Source of the DNA: Paenibacillus sp. S150
Lineage (GTDB): Bacteria; Bacillota; Bacilli; Paenibacillales; Paenibacillaceae
Direction: 5' to 3'
DNA: 64,000 nt
NCBI RefSeq assembly: GCF_019352175.1
Contig: NZ_JACBYI010000006.1
Span: 160,452-224,451, forward strand
The notes under the pieces were generated by a model that saw nothing but the letters and a program-made list of their open reading frames with translations, did no database searches and was not told where the DNA came from. The position numbers and the translations under genes were made by a program. Within the stretch, counting starts at the first letter, position 1. Every line of letters starts with the position of its first letter. This document shows positions 1 through 7,859 of this stretch, in pieces.

Positions 1-188
1 TCGGCACCTCCCCGGCTCTCTGAACGTACGGCTGTACATTTGGAGCAGCACAGTTAGTATTTATATGCCGCACTTCATCCTTCAATGGAGGAAACGGGAA
101 CAGTCAGGCGAATGTGTAAAGAGGGCCAGAGTTTTTTGGGCTGAAGCTAGACAAGTGCGGTTGGCACTAGATACCCTGGGAAGTCCGG

Positions 189-782
189 ATGACAACTTTT
201 GTGTATATGGTAAGGCATGGCGACTCGCCAAAAACCTCAGGGGATGAACGGTCGCGCGGCCTGTCGGCCCAAGGGGAAAAGGACGCGCGGAGAGTAACGG
301 AACGGTTGCGGAACGAAGGCATACATGCACTGTACAGCAGTCCTTATGCCCGGGCAGCCGATACGATTGCCGGACTGTCCGGGGTGCTTGGCAAAGAGGT
401 CCGGCCCGTTGAGGATTTGAAGGAGAGACGCTGGACGGAAGATGACCGTTCGCTGAAGGATGACGAATTGTACCCTTATCTGGAGAATATGTTTGCTGAT
501 CCGGACTTTGTGCTTCAAGGCGGGACGGAGTCGGGCCGTGCGTGCAAAGCCCGGGCTGTACTTGCACTGCAGGAAATTCTGCGGAAGCACCTAGGCGGGC
601 GTATCGTTATCGGTACCCATGCCATGGTAATGGCGTTGATGATGGGACATTTTGCGGACGGATATGGATTTGATTTTTTGATGCAGACCACCAAACCGGA
701 TATTTACAGGATGGAAATTACAGATGGGCAGCTTGTTCATGTGGAGAGACTGCTGCTTAACGATGATGTGCAAATTCCCTAA
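189..782 (+). CDS. Histidine phosphatase family protein (phosphoglycerate mutase-like)
   Basis: This is a 197-residue cytosolic protein of the histidine phosphatase superfamily. The catalytic RHG motif is at residues 9-11 (His10 would be the phospho-accepting histidine). The second conserved His is about residue 144 in GTHAMV, and an acidic LKERRW motif lies between them. The length is normal for small single-domain members. The ATG is preceded by GGGAAG at a workable distance. Family members dephosphorylate small phosphorylated metabolites or signalling proteins, and the sequence does not tell which substrate this one uses. It stands alone, followed by a broken radical SAM gene. Confidence 0.88.
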   Translation: MTTFVYMVRHGDSPKTSGDERSRGLSAQGEKDARRVTERLRNEGIHALYSSPYARAADTIAGLSGVLGKEVRPVEDLKERRWTEDDRSLKDDELYPYLENMFADPDFVLQGGTESGRACKARAVLALQEILRKHLGGRIVIGTHAMVMALMMGHFADGYGFDFLMQTTKPDIYRMEITDGQLVHVERLLLNDDVQIP

Positions 783-805
783 ATCTGAATGCAGGCAGGT
801 GACGT

Positions 806-1574
806 ATGCGAAAAAGCATTCTGCTGATCCAGCCGGAGAACCAAAAGATCAATCACTTCCGGCGGAAGCAATTCAACAATTTCGTGCAGATTACGATGCC
901 CTATTTAGCCGGGTTTCATAGATGAAGCGAAGTACAGGATTATCCTTGTGGATGAGTACCGGCAAAAGATTCCCTACGGCCGGAAGTTCGACCTGGTGGC
1001 GATCACGGTGAATACGCCGAACAGCGGGCATTGCTACAGAATGGCAGAGCGGTTCCAGGCCCTGGGGGCAAAGGTGGTGATGGGCGGTCCCCATGCCACG
1101 CTGCTGCCGGAGGAGGTGTCGAAGCACTGCGATATTATTGTTATTGGAGAGGCGGAGGCTACCTGGCCTCAACTCTTGGAGGGCTTTTATGCCGGGGAGG
1201 TCCAGGAGGAGTACCGTTCAGAGGACATTCCCGGGCTGGCGAACCTGCCGTTGCCCCGCTGGGATCTGTTAAAAAGAAACCCGCTGATGAAAGGCGCGGT
1301 CATCTCCATGCGGGGTTGTTTGCCCGGATGAAGCAGGAGCAGCGTCTGCTGAATGAGGATTGGAGTCTCTGCAACGGCAAAACCGATGTGGTATTTCAAC
1401 CCCGGGGAATGACCTCCGGGCAGCTGTATGAGGGCTATCTCGAATTCCGCAGGCGCTTCTATTCGCTGCCTTCCTTCATCCGCCGGATGCGCGTGCCCGC
1501 GAACCCATCCCGTCTATAATTTTGTAATAAACCTTGGCTACCGGCTGGCAATTAGGCGCAGCTATATAGATTGA
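806..1574 (+). pseudogene. Remnant of a B12-binding-domain radical SAM protein (internal deletion, two frameshifts)
   Basis: An intact-looking start at 806 encodes an N-terminus beginning MRKSILLIQPENQ, typical of B12-binding radical SAM proteins. Near 911 the frame shifts by one base within a GGGTTT run. The next frame continues the cobalamin-binding Rossmann domain (VVMGGPHATLLPEE, VIGEAEATWPQLLEG) up to MRGC at about 1325. The 4Fe-4S cysteine motif and the whole radical SAM barrel are missing, and the sequence jumps to a C-terminal tail (NGKTDVVFQPRGMT). A second frameshift near 1505 moves the terminal stretch (YNFVINLGYRLAIRR) to another frame, ending at 1574. Three lesions make function very unlikely. 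Identification rests on recognising both ends and the order of the parts. Confidence 0.8.
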
Positions 1575-1747
1575 CCTTGTAATTTTTCTATTTAGGACTG
1601 GTCGTAATTCCAGAGAGTGCTTGGACTTCCCGCCGCTGCCCGTCTGCAGATTTCTTGATGTATAGTTCGCGGTGGAAATCCGCAGACAAAGGCAGACGCT
1701 CCGCTCCTGCAGTCTCCAAATTCCCTTCCGCCGCTTTTTCGCCAGCC

Positions 1748-2007
1748 GTAATTAGTGGTAAAAAGGACCCTTAAGGTAGCGCATTCGGAGACTGGATCAT
1801 CCCTAGTGGGAAAAAGTACAACTAATTCGCCTGAAATCACCTTGTATGGGGGAGATGGCCTCCAATAAGTGTACAAAATCCCACTAAAGCCTGTTAAAGC
1901 CGGGATTCCAGCCCATTAGTGTTACTTTTTCCACTTCGCTTTTCGTTCCCTATGAACCTCCTTGCGTTCCATCCGCTTGTTCAGGTTCTCCGGTTCAATT
2001 CATATAG
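1748..2007 (-). repeat. Dispersed intergenic repeat, copy A (inverted relative to the 30.3 kb copy)
   Basis: The stretch between 1575 and 2027 has no convincing gene. Read on the minus strand from 2007, it matches 30307-30570 closely. It starts with GAATTGAACCGGAGAACCTG, passes through GCGAAGTGGAAAAAG and AACACTAAT, then GGGATTTTGTACAC, and then TTTTTCCCACTAGGGATGAT. The element has no coding capacity that survives in both copies and carries no transposase. It belongs to a family with further partial copies in this window. Confidence 0.75.
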
Positions 2008-2027
2008 TTCCGAATCTCAATCCTCTC

Positions 2028-2828
2028 CTAACCAATAGCGCCACCCGTTTGAAGCTGATAGAAGCGGGCCGTATTGGCGGTCAGCATGGCCTCCGCCTGG
2101 GCGGCGGAGTATCCCTGCAGCGCTCCCCATGCAGCTGCAACGTCGTGAATCATCGCCGGATGAGTAGGACGTCCGGCAAAAGGGCCTTCGAACGGCCAAG
2201 GTCCGTCCGTCTCGGCCATAACCAGCCCTGGCGGATAGCGCCGGGCCAGCTCCTGAATCTCCGGCTCATAGACAATATCCGGCGTGAAGGAGATATGGTA
2301 GCCCCGTTCAATCATGCGGACCACCGCTTCCTCCGGTCCTTTGAACCAATGGAAATGCGCCCGGGTAATGCCATGCTTCTCCAGCAGGTCGCAGGCTGCC
2401 AGGGCATCCTCATGGACGGCATGCAGCACCACCGGCTTGTCCAGACGTGCAGCCAGAGCAAGCTGGGCATCCAGGACCCGGATATAAGGCTCCATCTCAA
2501 AAGCCTGCCCGCGTGCCAGCGCTTCGGCCCGTGAATAATAGGGCAGCCCGATTTCACCTACGGCAACCATGGCCTCTGCATGCCGGCTGATCCAATCCAG
2601 CAGCGCTTCCAGCGCGGATTCCGGCGGCAGCGCCTGTTCGGGATGGAAGCCGAAGGCAGGTTTTACCTGACCCGGGTACTGTGCGGCGATTGCCAACGTG
2701 CGGATACAGGAATCCAGGTTCATCGATACCGCAACCAGCGATTTAATATCCTGTCCCGGCAGCCCCGGCAGCATCTTCTTCAGCTCTGCCTCTGCATACT
2801 GTTCAAGGTGAATATGGGCATCGATCAT
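2028..2828 (-). CDS. TatD family metal-dependent hydrolase
   Basis: The protein has 266 residues. The N-terminal metal ligand motif is DAHIH, followed by GEIGLPYY, LHAVHED, RAHFHWF and the C-terminal ETDGPW. These are the His/Glu/Asp positions used by TatD-type TIM-barrel hydrolases to bind two divalent metals. The family contains 3'-5' exonucleases and other amidohydrolase-like enzymes, so the substrate is not fixed by sequence. I chose the ATG at 2828 because an AAGGAG lies 10 bases before it. A GTG at 2849 sits inside that ribosome-binding site. The gene lies downstream of a lipoprotein gene on the same strand with a short gap, so the two may be cotranscribed. Confidence 0.85.
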   Translation of the reverse strand: MIDAHIHLEQYAEAELKKMLPGLPGQDIKSLVAVSMNLDSCIRTLAIAAQYPGQVKPAFGFHPEQALPPESALEALLDWISRHAEAMVAVGEIGLPYYSRAEALARGQAFEMEPYIRVLDAQLALAARLDKPVVLHAVHEDALAACDLLEKHGITRAHFHWFKGPEEAVVRMIERGYHISFTPDIVYEPEIQELARRYPPGLVMAETDGPWPFEGPFAGRPTHPAMIHDVAAAWGALQGYSAAQAEAMLTANTARFYQLQTGGAIG

Positions 2829-2867
2829 CGGTATTACGCTCCTTTGCACCCGGGTGCCTATGGTCTT

Positions 2868-3992
2868 TTAATTCTCCACATACTTCTGAGTGGTATCATG
2901 GGGTTCGAATTTGAGCGAGTCCAGAACCAGGCCCGCACCGCCGGGCTTATAGTCCAGCATTAGCGTGCCCATGCTTTCCTGCATGCCAACATTTACACTG
3001 GTCTCCGCCTTCAGCTTGCCATTCGCCACAGTATAATAGGTAACCCCTCCAATTCCTGCCCGTGTACCGAAATACTTCAGGCCGCCATCCGCAGCACGGC
3101 CCGGAAGCCTCAGCGCAATCTTTGAAGGAGAGCTTCCGGCAAGCTCCAGCCGGAGCAGCACATCGTCATGCTCCAGCGAAATGCTGGAGGTTACGGCAGC
3201 AGAGGCTGCTTGTTCCCCGGCAGGAACCGTAAGCTCCTTCCATTGCTCCGGCTTGACTGCATGGACCTCCTGCTGCATCAATCCGGTTCCGTAGCCCAGT
3301 GTGAACACCACCGTGGCTTCCGGCAATCCGTCGTTGTCGATATCTGCATAGTAGAGCTCCGGCGGATATGCGGCAAGTCTGGGAGCTTCCCATTTGAAGC
3401 TGTGCTTCTTGCCGTCTACTTCAAGAATAAACCCTTTATACGTATTTCCGTCCTTGAGGGCGGTAAAAAGCTTGACCCTGGAATTGCCGGCGGCCACCGC
3501 AAGCGGTTCTTTGGGAACACGCACCGTAGTGCTGAGACTGCCCGGTTCAACCGACACTGTATTCTCTCCGGCCTGCAGCGTCGTTTCAGCGCCGGTCAGC
3601 TGAGACAGCGTATTGGCCGGGAAATACACATGCCCCTCTTTCAAAATGACGGCCGCCTCCAGCCTATCTTCATAACCGCCGTCAGTCTGTGTGTATTGAA
3701 CCAGGATGGCGGAGCTGCCGGGCGAAAGGACCGTCCGGGAACCGGCATCGGAGAATGTCAGCTTCTTGTGCACATTATCCCACTTCAGCTCACCTGGATA
3801 GTATTCCAGCAGGGCTCTTGCCGGAACATACAAAACACCTCCGGAATAAAAGGGATGAAGCTGAGGGAGAACGGGTTGTCCGTCTACCGACAGCGAGAGC
3901 GGCGCAGCGGCGGATATCGAATCTATGGATGGACCTGCTGCGCAGCCGGCGATGAGCAGGGCGAGGGCGGAAGCGGTCAGTAATTTTTTCAC
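2868..3992 (-). CDS. Lipoprotein with copper amine oxidase-like N-terminal (stalk) domain
   Basis: Translation most likely starts at GTG 3992, which has a GGAGG seven to eight bases upstream. The product then begins VKKLLTASALALLIAGC, a signal peptide with a lipobox and acylated Cys. The first roughly 150 residues of the mature protein contain the pattern of the copper amine oxidase N-terminal 'stalk' domain (GGVLYVPARALLEY, KLTF, GHVYFPANTLSQLTGAE). The remaining half is unrecognised, with a short acidic motif ADIDNDGLPEA that resembles a calcium-binding loop. It should be anchored outside the membrane. No enzyme activity is implied, because the stalk domain is common in Paenibacillus surface proteins without an oxidase domain. 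Confidence 0.75.
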   Translation of the reverse strand: MKKLLTASALALLIAGCAAGPSIDSISAAAPLSLSVDGQPVLPQLHPFYSGGVLYVPARALLEYYPGELKWDNVHKKLTFSDAGSRTVLSPGSSAILVQYTQTDGGYEDRLEAAVILKEGHVYFPANTLSQLTGAETTLQAGENTVSVEPGSLSTTVRVPKEPLAVAAGNSRVKLFTALKDGNTYKGFILEVDGKKHSFKWEAPRLAAYPPELYYADIDNDGLPEATVVFTLGYGTGLMQQEVHAVKPEQWKELTVPAGEQAASAAVTSSISLEHDDVLLRLELAGSSPSKIALRLPGRAADGGLKYFGTRAGIGGVTYYTVANGKLKAETSVNVGMQESMGTLMLDYKPGGAGLVLDSLKFEPHDTTQKYVEN

Positions 3993-4110
3993 AGAATAAC
4001 CTCCAGAGTCTAAAAGTACCAATCCATTCAAGTATACTGTAATTTACCCGCTCCGGGGACACGATCCGTTAACAATAAGAAGACAGCTCTGTTACGTTTG
4101 TGCAGATATG

Positions 4111-4209
4111 CTACAGCCCGGGCGGGAAGCTGCGGCAGATTTCAATAAATTGCTGCAGAGCCGCCGGCAGGGATTCATTGCTGCGTGTACAGATGGCAAT
4201 ATTATTGCT
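4111..4209 (-). pseudogene. Possible C-terminal remnant of a LysR-type regulator
   Basis: The minus strand reads NNIAICTRSNESLPAALQQF and stops at 4111. The spacing of the final strand and a terminal helix containing P-A-A-x-x-x-F-I-E resembles the last 30 residues of LysR-type regulators. No start or DNA-binding domain is present, and the next sequence upstream on that strand is an O-methyltransferase remnant in opposite orientation. The identification is weak. Confidence 0.3.
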
Positions 4210-4212
4210 TAG

Positions 4213-4470
4213 CCGGATGCGGATAAGCCGAACAATCCGCATTACCTGAAGTGGGCGCTGAAGCTGGCCCGTCCGGGGGCGGTGATTGTAGCCGACAATG
4301 TGGTGCGTGAAGGTGAGGTTATTCAGGCGGGCAGTACGGATGACCGTGTCCAAGGCATTCGCCAATTCATCGATCTGCTGTCCGCCGAGCCGAGAATAGA
4401 GGCAACTGCAATACAGACGGTGGGCGGCAAGGGATACGATGGATTCGTGATTGGCATTGTCACTGCATGA
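4213..4470 (+). pseudogene. C-terminal remnant of a SAM-dependent O-methyltransferase
   Basis: The frame opens just after an in-frame stop at 4210 with PDADKPNNPHYLKWALKL. It then reads IVADNVVREGEVI and finishes with GGKGYDGFVIGIV before a stop at 4468-4470. This is the last 80 or so residues of the catechol/caffeoyl-CoA-type O-methyltransferase fold, including the acidic metal-binding DAD and the ADN motif. The SAM-binding N-terminal two-thirds is absent, so the fragment cannot be active. It is one of several truncated genes packed into 4.1-5.3 kb. Confidence 0.72.
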
Positions 4471-4694
4471 CAATAACCCGCAGAGCAGGATGGATGAGCT
4501 GTCCTTGCTTGCGGGGATATTGCGGTGAAGCCTGCTGAAGGAAACTGCCTCCCCGGCAGCTTCAGCGTCATTTCCAAACAACCACTGGAAAGGTATATTC
4601 TTGCGTTTTAGCGGTTTTTCATACAGTGCTGCCTTTTGCCTTACAGCCTAATATTTCACATAACCCTCTAAAATACCTAAGGGAGGTTATGTTG

Positions 4695-4874
4695 ATGAAG
4701 AAGCTGGAAGTCATTCAGAAGCGCATCGAAGCGGAGCGCAGGAAGCTGAATGAGATGGAAACAACCTATGGGCTGCTGCATCCGAAGGTGATCAAGCAAT
4801 CCATGAAGCTGGACGACTTAATTAATGAATATACCCGAGAGGAATCACTACGCTCTGACCCCTTCAAAAGCTAG
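4695..4874 (+). CDS. Spo0E-like aspartyl-phosphate phosphatase
   Basis: This is a 59-residue helical protein. The pattern I-x-x-R-x-K-L at the front and SMKLDDLINEY at the end corresponds to the Spo0E family signature, where the S-x-x-LD core contacts the response regulator. Family members dephosphorylate Spo0A~P and delay sporulation. GGGAGG at 4681-4686 fits the ATG at 4695 (8-base spacing) better than the ATG at 4689. Its 3' end overlaps the stop of the convergent TetR remnant by 27 bases. The gene looks intact and is one of the sporulation clues in the window. Confidence 0.78.
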   Translation: MKKLEVIQKRIEAERRKLNEMETTYGLLHPKVIKQSMKLDDLINEYTREESLRSDPFKS

Positions 4875-5086
4875 CGACACCAGCTTTTCAATAAATTCCC
4901 CATTCAGCGTGTCTCCTGTTATCAGCAGCCGGTAGAATATCGGTCCATACACTAGATCAATGCTGCAATTCACATCGAGAGCCTTGGTGAGCTCGCCCCT
5001 GGTGATTCCGCGCTCCATCAGCTGTCTTGCTTCTTGGCGGCGCGGTGCAAAAAATCTCGTCCGGTAAGCCTCCGCAAGGCCTGCAT
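4848..5086 (-). pseudogene. C-terminal remnant of a TetR/AcrR-family regulator
   Basis: Read on the minus strand from about 5086, the frame gives [20 protein letters not shown], then [20 protein letters not shown], then GPIFYRLLITGD, and stops at 4848. This is the ligand-binding C-terminal half of a TetR-type repressor (the common G-P-I-F-Y-R-L-L motif). The helix-turn-helix N-terminus and any start are missing. The break coincides with the beginning of an MFS transporter fragment on the opposite strand. A deletion probably fused what was once a divergent regulator/pump pair. Confidence 0.72.
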
Positions 5087-5263
5087 CGGATTGTCTCCTG
5101 CGGACTTATCGCAGCCAACTTGTATTATGCCCAAACCCTGGTGGGACCGATCAGTGAAGCTACTCATCTTTCCTCCGGAGCAGCAGGGCTGATTGTGACG
5201 CTTACCCAGATAGGCTATGTCATTGGCCTGCTGTTCGTGGTGCCGCTAAGCGATAACCTATAA
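5087..5263 (+). pseudogene. N-terminal-region remnant of an MFS transporter
   Basis: The plus strand encodes [20 protein letters not shown] followed by [20 protein letters not shown] and then stops. This is the first two membrane segments of a major facilitator drug-efflux-type permease. The expected remaining ten segments are absent and no start codon is preserved. The upstream edge abuts the TetR remnant. Confidence 0.7.
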
Positions 5264-5433
5264 TCATATCCTCAGCAGGAAATAGATCCCAGTATTTCAA
5301 ATAAAATATTATCTTTTGAAGGCGAAAATTAAAAATATCGACATTAATAACTAAAAAAATACAATAAAGCATGAACTGTATTAATATATTTCTATAATTA
5401 CTATTTTATAGAATATGGGAAGGGGGGAGACAG

Positions 5434-5561
5434 GTGGAATACGTTACTCCGTATATCGCAGCTGTAAATGAGGATGCGGCTTGAACGATCCTACATATTT
5501 GTTCAGTGTTTCTTATGTTATCGACCTTACAGTGGTTGTAGCTTTTGTAGTTATTTCATGA
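5434..5561 (+). pseudogene. Frameshifted RiPP precursor peptide gene
   Basis: A GTG at 5434 sits behind a strong AAGGGGGGAG (5420-5429) and encodes MEYVTPYIAAVNEDAA before a stop at 5482-5484. Changing frame around the GCGG at 5476-5479 continues as GLNDPTYLFSVSYVIDLT and VVVAFVVIS, ending at 5561. The reconstructed peptide is about 42 residues: a polar leader beginning MEY, then a hydrophobic C-terminus. It parallels the intact precursor at 7617. The region just upstream (5264-5433) is very AT-rich and holds no gene; it probably carries the operon promoter. A sequencing error or a real one-base mutation could explain the frame break. Confidence 0.6.
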
Positions 5562-5586
5562 TATTTATGCGGAGAGGACTAAGCTT

Positions 5587-6318
5587 ATGTATCTAAAAAA
5601 CACCAGCATCGTTGACGAGGAAAGATACCAGTCTGCAAAGCCTGTTTTCAATAACAGTTCAATCTCGTTTCTGCGGCATGAGAAATCAGGTTTTGTGAGC
5701 TGTCATTCCAACAGCATGCCTCAAATGAAGGAAATTGTAATTAATCCGACTGCCTTGAAGATTCTGGAGTTTTGCAATGGCGAACGGACAACCGGAGAGA
5801 TTATTTCAGAGGTTGTCGCCTGCTTCAAAAATGCAAATGCTGCACAGGTTGACGTGGACTTGAAGAATGTACTATTGGAATATTCCAAATTCGGTTTACT
5901 TAATTGGGGAGAAGCGGGGAATCCATTTATGAATAGCTTAGTAAGAGAGCTCGAGGCAGGTTATACCGTTCATTTGGCTGAGGAAGAGGATTTGAAACAG
6001 CTCATTGAATTTTTTAAATCCTCTCCTGAAAGCGTGAACACAGATGTGCTGGAGTACTTGAACCCTGTACGGGATTGGCTCGAATATACCAATGAGCTAT
6101 CCTACCGGAATAAGCTGTTTAATTATGCAGAGGAGTTTTTCTTGGTCAAAAACGCCGAAAAGAAATTGGAAGGCGTAGTATCCATTCTCCTGCCGACGCA
6201 GAAAAAATCCACCACCTCAGTATTTGGAGTCATCCGGATCGAAGAACGTTTCTTTGACGGAACAGTATCGATGATCAAGGATATTCTGAAAGAGGTTGCC
6301 GTCAATAACGTAACCTAA
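5587..6318 (+). CDS. PqqD-like RRE domain protein with truncated GNAT-like domain (RiPP biosynthesis)
   Basis: The 243-residue product has an N-terminal PqqD/RRE fold at about residues 20-115: VINPTALKILEFCNGERTT followed by EIISEVVACF, and a final strand GLLNW. In RiPP pathways this fold binds the precursor leader and presents it to the radical SAM enzyme. From about residue 128 (YTVHLAEEEDLKQLIEFF) the sequence follows a GNAT acetyltransferase-like layout, but a TAA at 6316-6318 stops it early. The same frame continues with the missing GNAT-like end up to 6459. The RRE half could still work without it. The gene lies between the two precursor genes and 157 bases before the radical SAM gene. 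Confidence 0.75.
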   Translation: MYLKNTSIVDEERYQSAKPVFNNSSISFLRHEKSGFVSCHSNSMPQMKEIVINPTALKILEFCNGERTTGEIISEVVACFKNANAAQVDVDLKNVLLEYSKFGLLNWGEAGNPFMNSLVRELEAGYTVHLAEEEDLKQLIEFFKSSPESVNTDVLEYLNPVRDWLEYTNELSYRNKLFNYAEEFFLVKNAEKKLEGVVSILLPTQKKSTTSVFGVIRIEERFFDGTVSMIKDILKEVAVNNVT

Positions 6319-6459
6319 ATTAAATATCAGAGCATATTGAACAACGTTGAGCATGAAGCGATATCCCATAGGCTTAAGAATCTGGAATTCCGCAATGAAG
6401 GTCTTTTGGCCAATGAGCTGGAGAACGATAGCATTGAAGTCTTCAGTTATATCTACTAA
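6319..6459 (+). pseudogene. Stop-separated C-terminal part of the RRE-GNAT protein
   Basis: Directly after the TAA at 6316-6318 the same reading frame stays open for 46 codons, giving IKYQSILNNVEHEAISHRLK and NLEFRNEGLLANELENDSIE, and stops at 6457-6459. That is the pattern of the final two strands of a GNAT acyltransferase (N-x-x-x-E/S-x-x-x-x-x-x-x-L-x-F-x-x-E-G-x-L). It has no start codon or ribosome-binding site of its own. The simplest reading is one original 290-codon gene split by a nonsense mutation. Readthrough or a base-calling error cannot be excluded. Confidence 0.65.
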
Positions 6460-6474
6460 TAAGGAGGGGAGAAC

Positions 6475-7542
6475 ATGAATTCTTCCGGCTCTCTGTTCAG
6501 CACGGCCAGTATATTGAAGGGACCGCATCAGGTTGCTTTTGATATCACGAACAAATGTAATCTGAGATGCCTCCACTGCTATAACAACAGCGGTGAGAAC
6601 ATCGTTTCGACAGAGGAATTAACCGACGATGAGGTTATGGAGTTTGTACGCGATGTCGGCAAGATGGAGCTGTTTAACTTCTGCTTCTGCGGAGGAGAAA
6701 CGTTGCTGAGGAAAGACCTGATCTGCAGGGCCTCCGCAGAATTGAAATCGCTAGGTGTTGTCAATATTTCTATGGTGACCAATGGAATGCTGCTGAATGA
6801 AAAGACAGCCCTCCAATTAAAAGAAAGCGGCGTCAATCGTATCCAGATCAGCCTTGACGGCGCGAAGCCCAGTTCCCATGACCGGCTGAGAAACAAACAG
6901 GGTGTATATGACAAGGTCATATCCGCTCTTAAAACCGTTAAAAAGCTAGAAATGAAGTGCTCGGTTGCCTTTACTCCAACTTCATTCAATCTGGAAGAAA
7001 TTGAAGAGGTGCATTCCATTCTGAGCGAGATTGGCATTGACGGAGAACTGCGTGTGCAGCCTCTGATGCTGCTCGGAAGAGCAGACGGGAATGAGAATTA
7101 CATCAATGTGAGCAAGTGGGAGTACCGGAAGCTGGTGAAGGAAATTAACCGGATTAACAGCAATAAGGTTGCTCCTGAGATCAACTGGGGGGACCCTGTA
7201 GATCATTTGATCCGCTTCCGCACCACTACAGCTAATGAGTGTGTAAATCACTGCAACGTCCGGGCCAATGGAGATATCGTAGTTTCGGCTTATTTACCGC
7301 TGGTGGTAGGCAATGTGAGAAAGCACAGCTTTACTGAGTACTGGGATCATGGATTGGGGAGTGTCTGGCAGAATTCCATTCCTGTTGAAATCGCAAAGAC
7401 GATTGTATGCATTGATGATATGAACAAAAAGAATGAAGGCATACCGACCGTCTGGCAGGATAAGGATATCTATATTGATTTGATAGACAGCGATTTGAAC
7501 GATCTTAACAACCTCAGACCAAAGAATGAAATCACATGTTAG
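6475..7542 (+). CDS. Radical SAM peptide-modifying enzyme with SPASM-like C-terminus
   Basis: This is a 355-residue enzyme. The 4Fe-4S/SAM cluster motif CNLRCLHC uses Cys28, Cys32 and Cys35, and is followed by the GGE motif in FCFCGGETLLRKDL. The C-terminal region has Cys256, Cys260, Cys312 and Cys355 around HCNVRANGDIVVSAYLPLVV, suggesting an auxiliary cluster of SPASM or twitch type with fewer cysteines than usual. The start has GGAGGGG just upstream. Its place between an RRE protein and a precursor gene makes it the maturase of this locus. The precursors have no cysteine, so a sactipeptide thioether is excluded. Carbon-carbon or carbon-oxygen crosslinking or epimerisation are possible; the sequence does not decide. 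Confidence 0.85.
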   Translation: MNSSGSLFSTASILKGPHQVAFDITNKCNLRCLHCYNNSGENIVSTEELTDDEVMEFVRDVGKMELFNFCFCGGETLLRKDLICRASAELKSLGVVNISMVTNGMLLNEKTALQLKESGVNRIQISLDGAKPSSHDRLRNKQGVYDKVISALKTVKKLEMKCSVAFTPTSFNLEEIEEVHSILSEIGIDGELRVQPLMLLGRADGNENYINVSKWEYRKLVKEINRINSNKVAPEINWGDPVDHLIRFRTTTANECVNHCNVRANGDIVVSAYLPLVVGNVRKHSFTEYWDHGLGSVWQNSIPVEIAKTIVCIDDMNKKNEGIPTVWQDKDIYIDLIDSDLNDLNNLRPKNEITC

Positions 7543-7616
7543 TTTCAACATATATATCAGCAATTGATACTATGTTGTTTCTATAAAATAATCCAGTTGC
7601 AGAGGAGGTGAAAATG

Positions 7617-7760
7617 ATGGAATATACTCGTCCAAGTGTGACTCCATTAGGCGGTGATATGGAAACCCAAGGAACCTGGCTGTGGACTGAAACCGTAGTA
7701 GCCGGTGTTGCTTATGCCATTATTGCCGTAGTATTGACTGCAATTGATATTACTCCATAA
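7617..7760 (+). CDS. RiPP precursor peptide
   Basis: The gene encodes 47 residues behind a strong AGGAGGTG (7603-7610). The leader MEYTRPSVTPLGG has the Y-x-x-P-x-hydrophobic-x-x-L-G layout that RRE domains recognise in lasso-peptide and related leaders. The middle GTWLWTETVV is aromatic and polar. The C-terminus VAGVAYAIIAVVLTAIDITP is strongly hydrophobic, as in membrane-active bacteriocins. There is no Cys, Ser is nearly absent, and no double-glycine cleavage site beyond LGG at residues 11-13 is obvious. ATG 7617 was preferred to ATG 7614 for spacing and because the sister peptide also begins with a single Met. No sequenced homologue is known to me. Confidence 0.7.
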   Translation: MEYTRPSVTPLGGDMETQGTWLWTETVVAGVAYAIIAVVLTAIDITP

Positions 7761-7859
7761 TATTGTTTGAGTTTGTTTAGGGCAGGCATACATAAGGATT
7801 AAGATCGTCTGACTGCCCTAGACAATACTATAAAATCTACAAGAAGGGCTAATAATTCT

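Noticed and set aside
806..1574. Two or three separate small genes
   Set aside because: The pieces follow the order of a single B12-binding radical SAM protein, so one broken gene is the simpler reading.
1592..1876. Minus-strand 94-codon frame
   Set aside because: Most of it lies in the dispersed repeat copy A, and the frame is not kept in the homologous copy at 30.3 kb.
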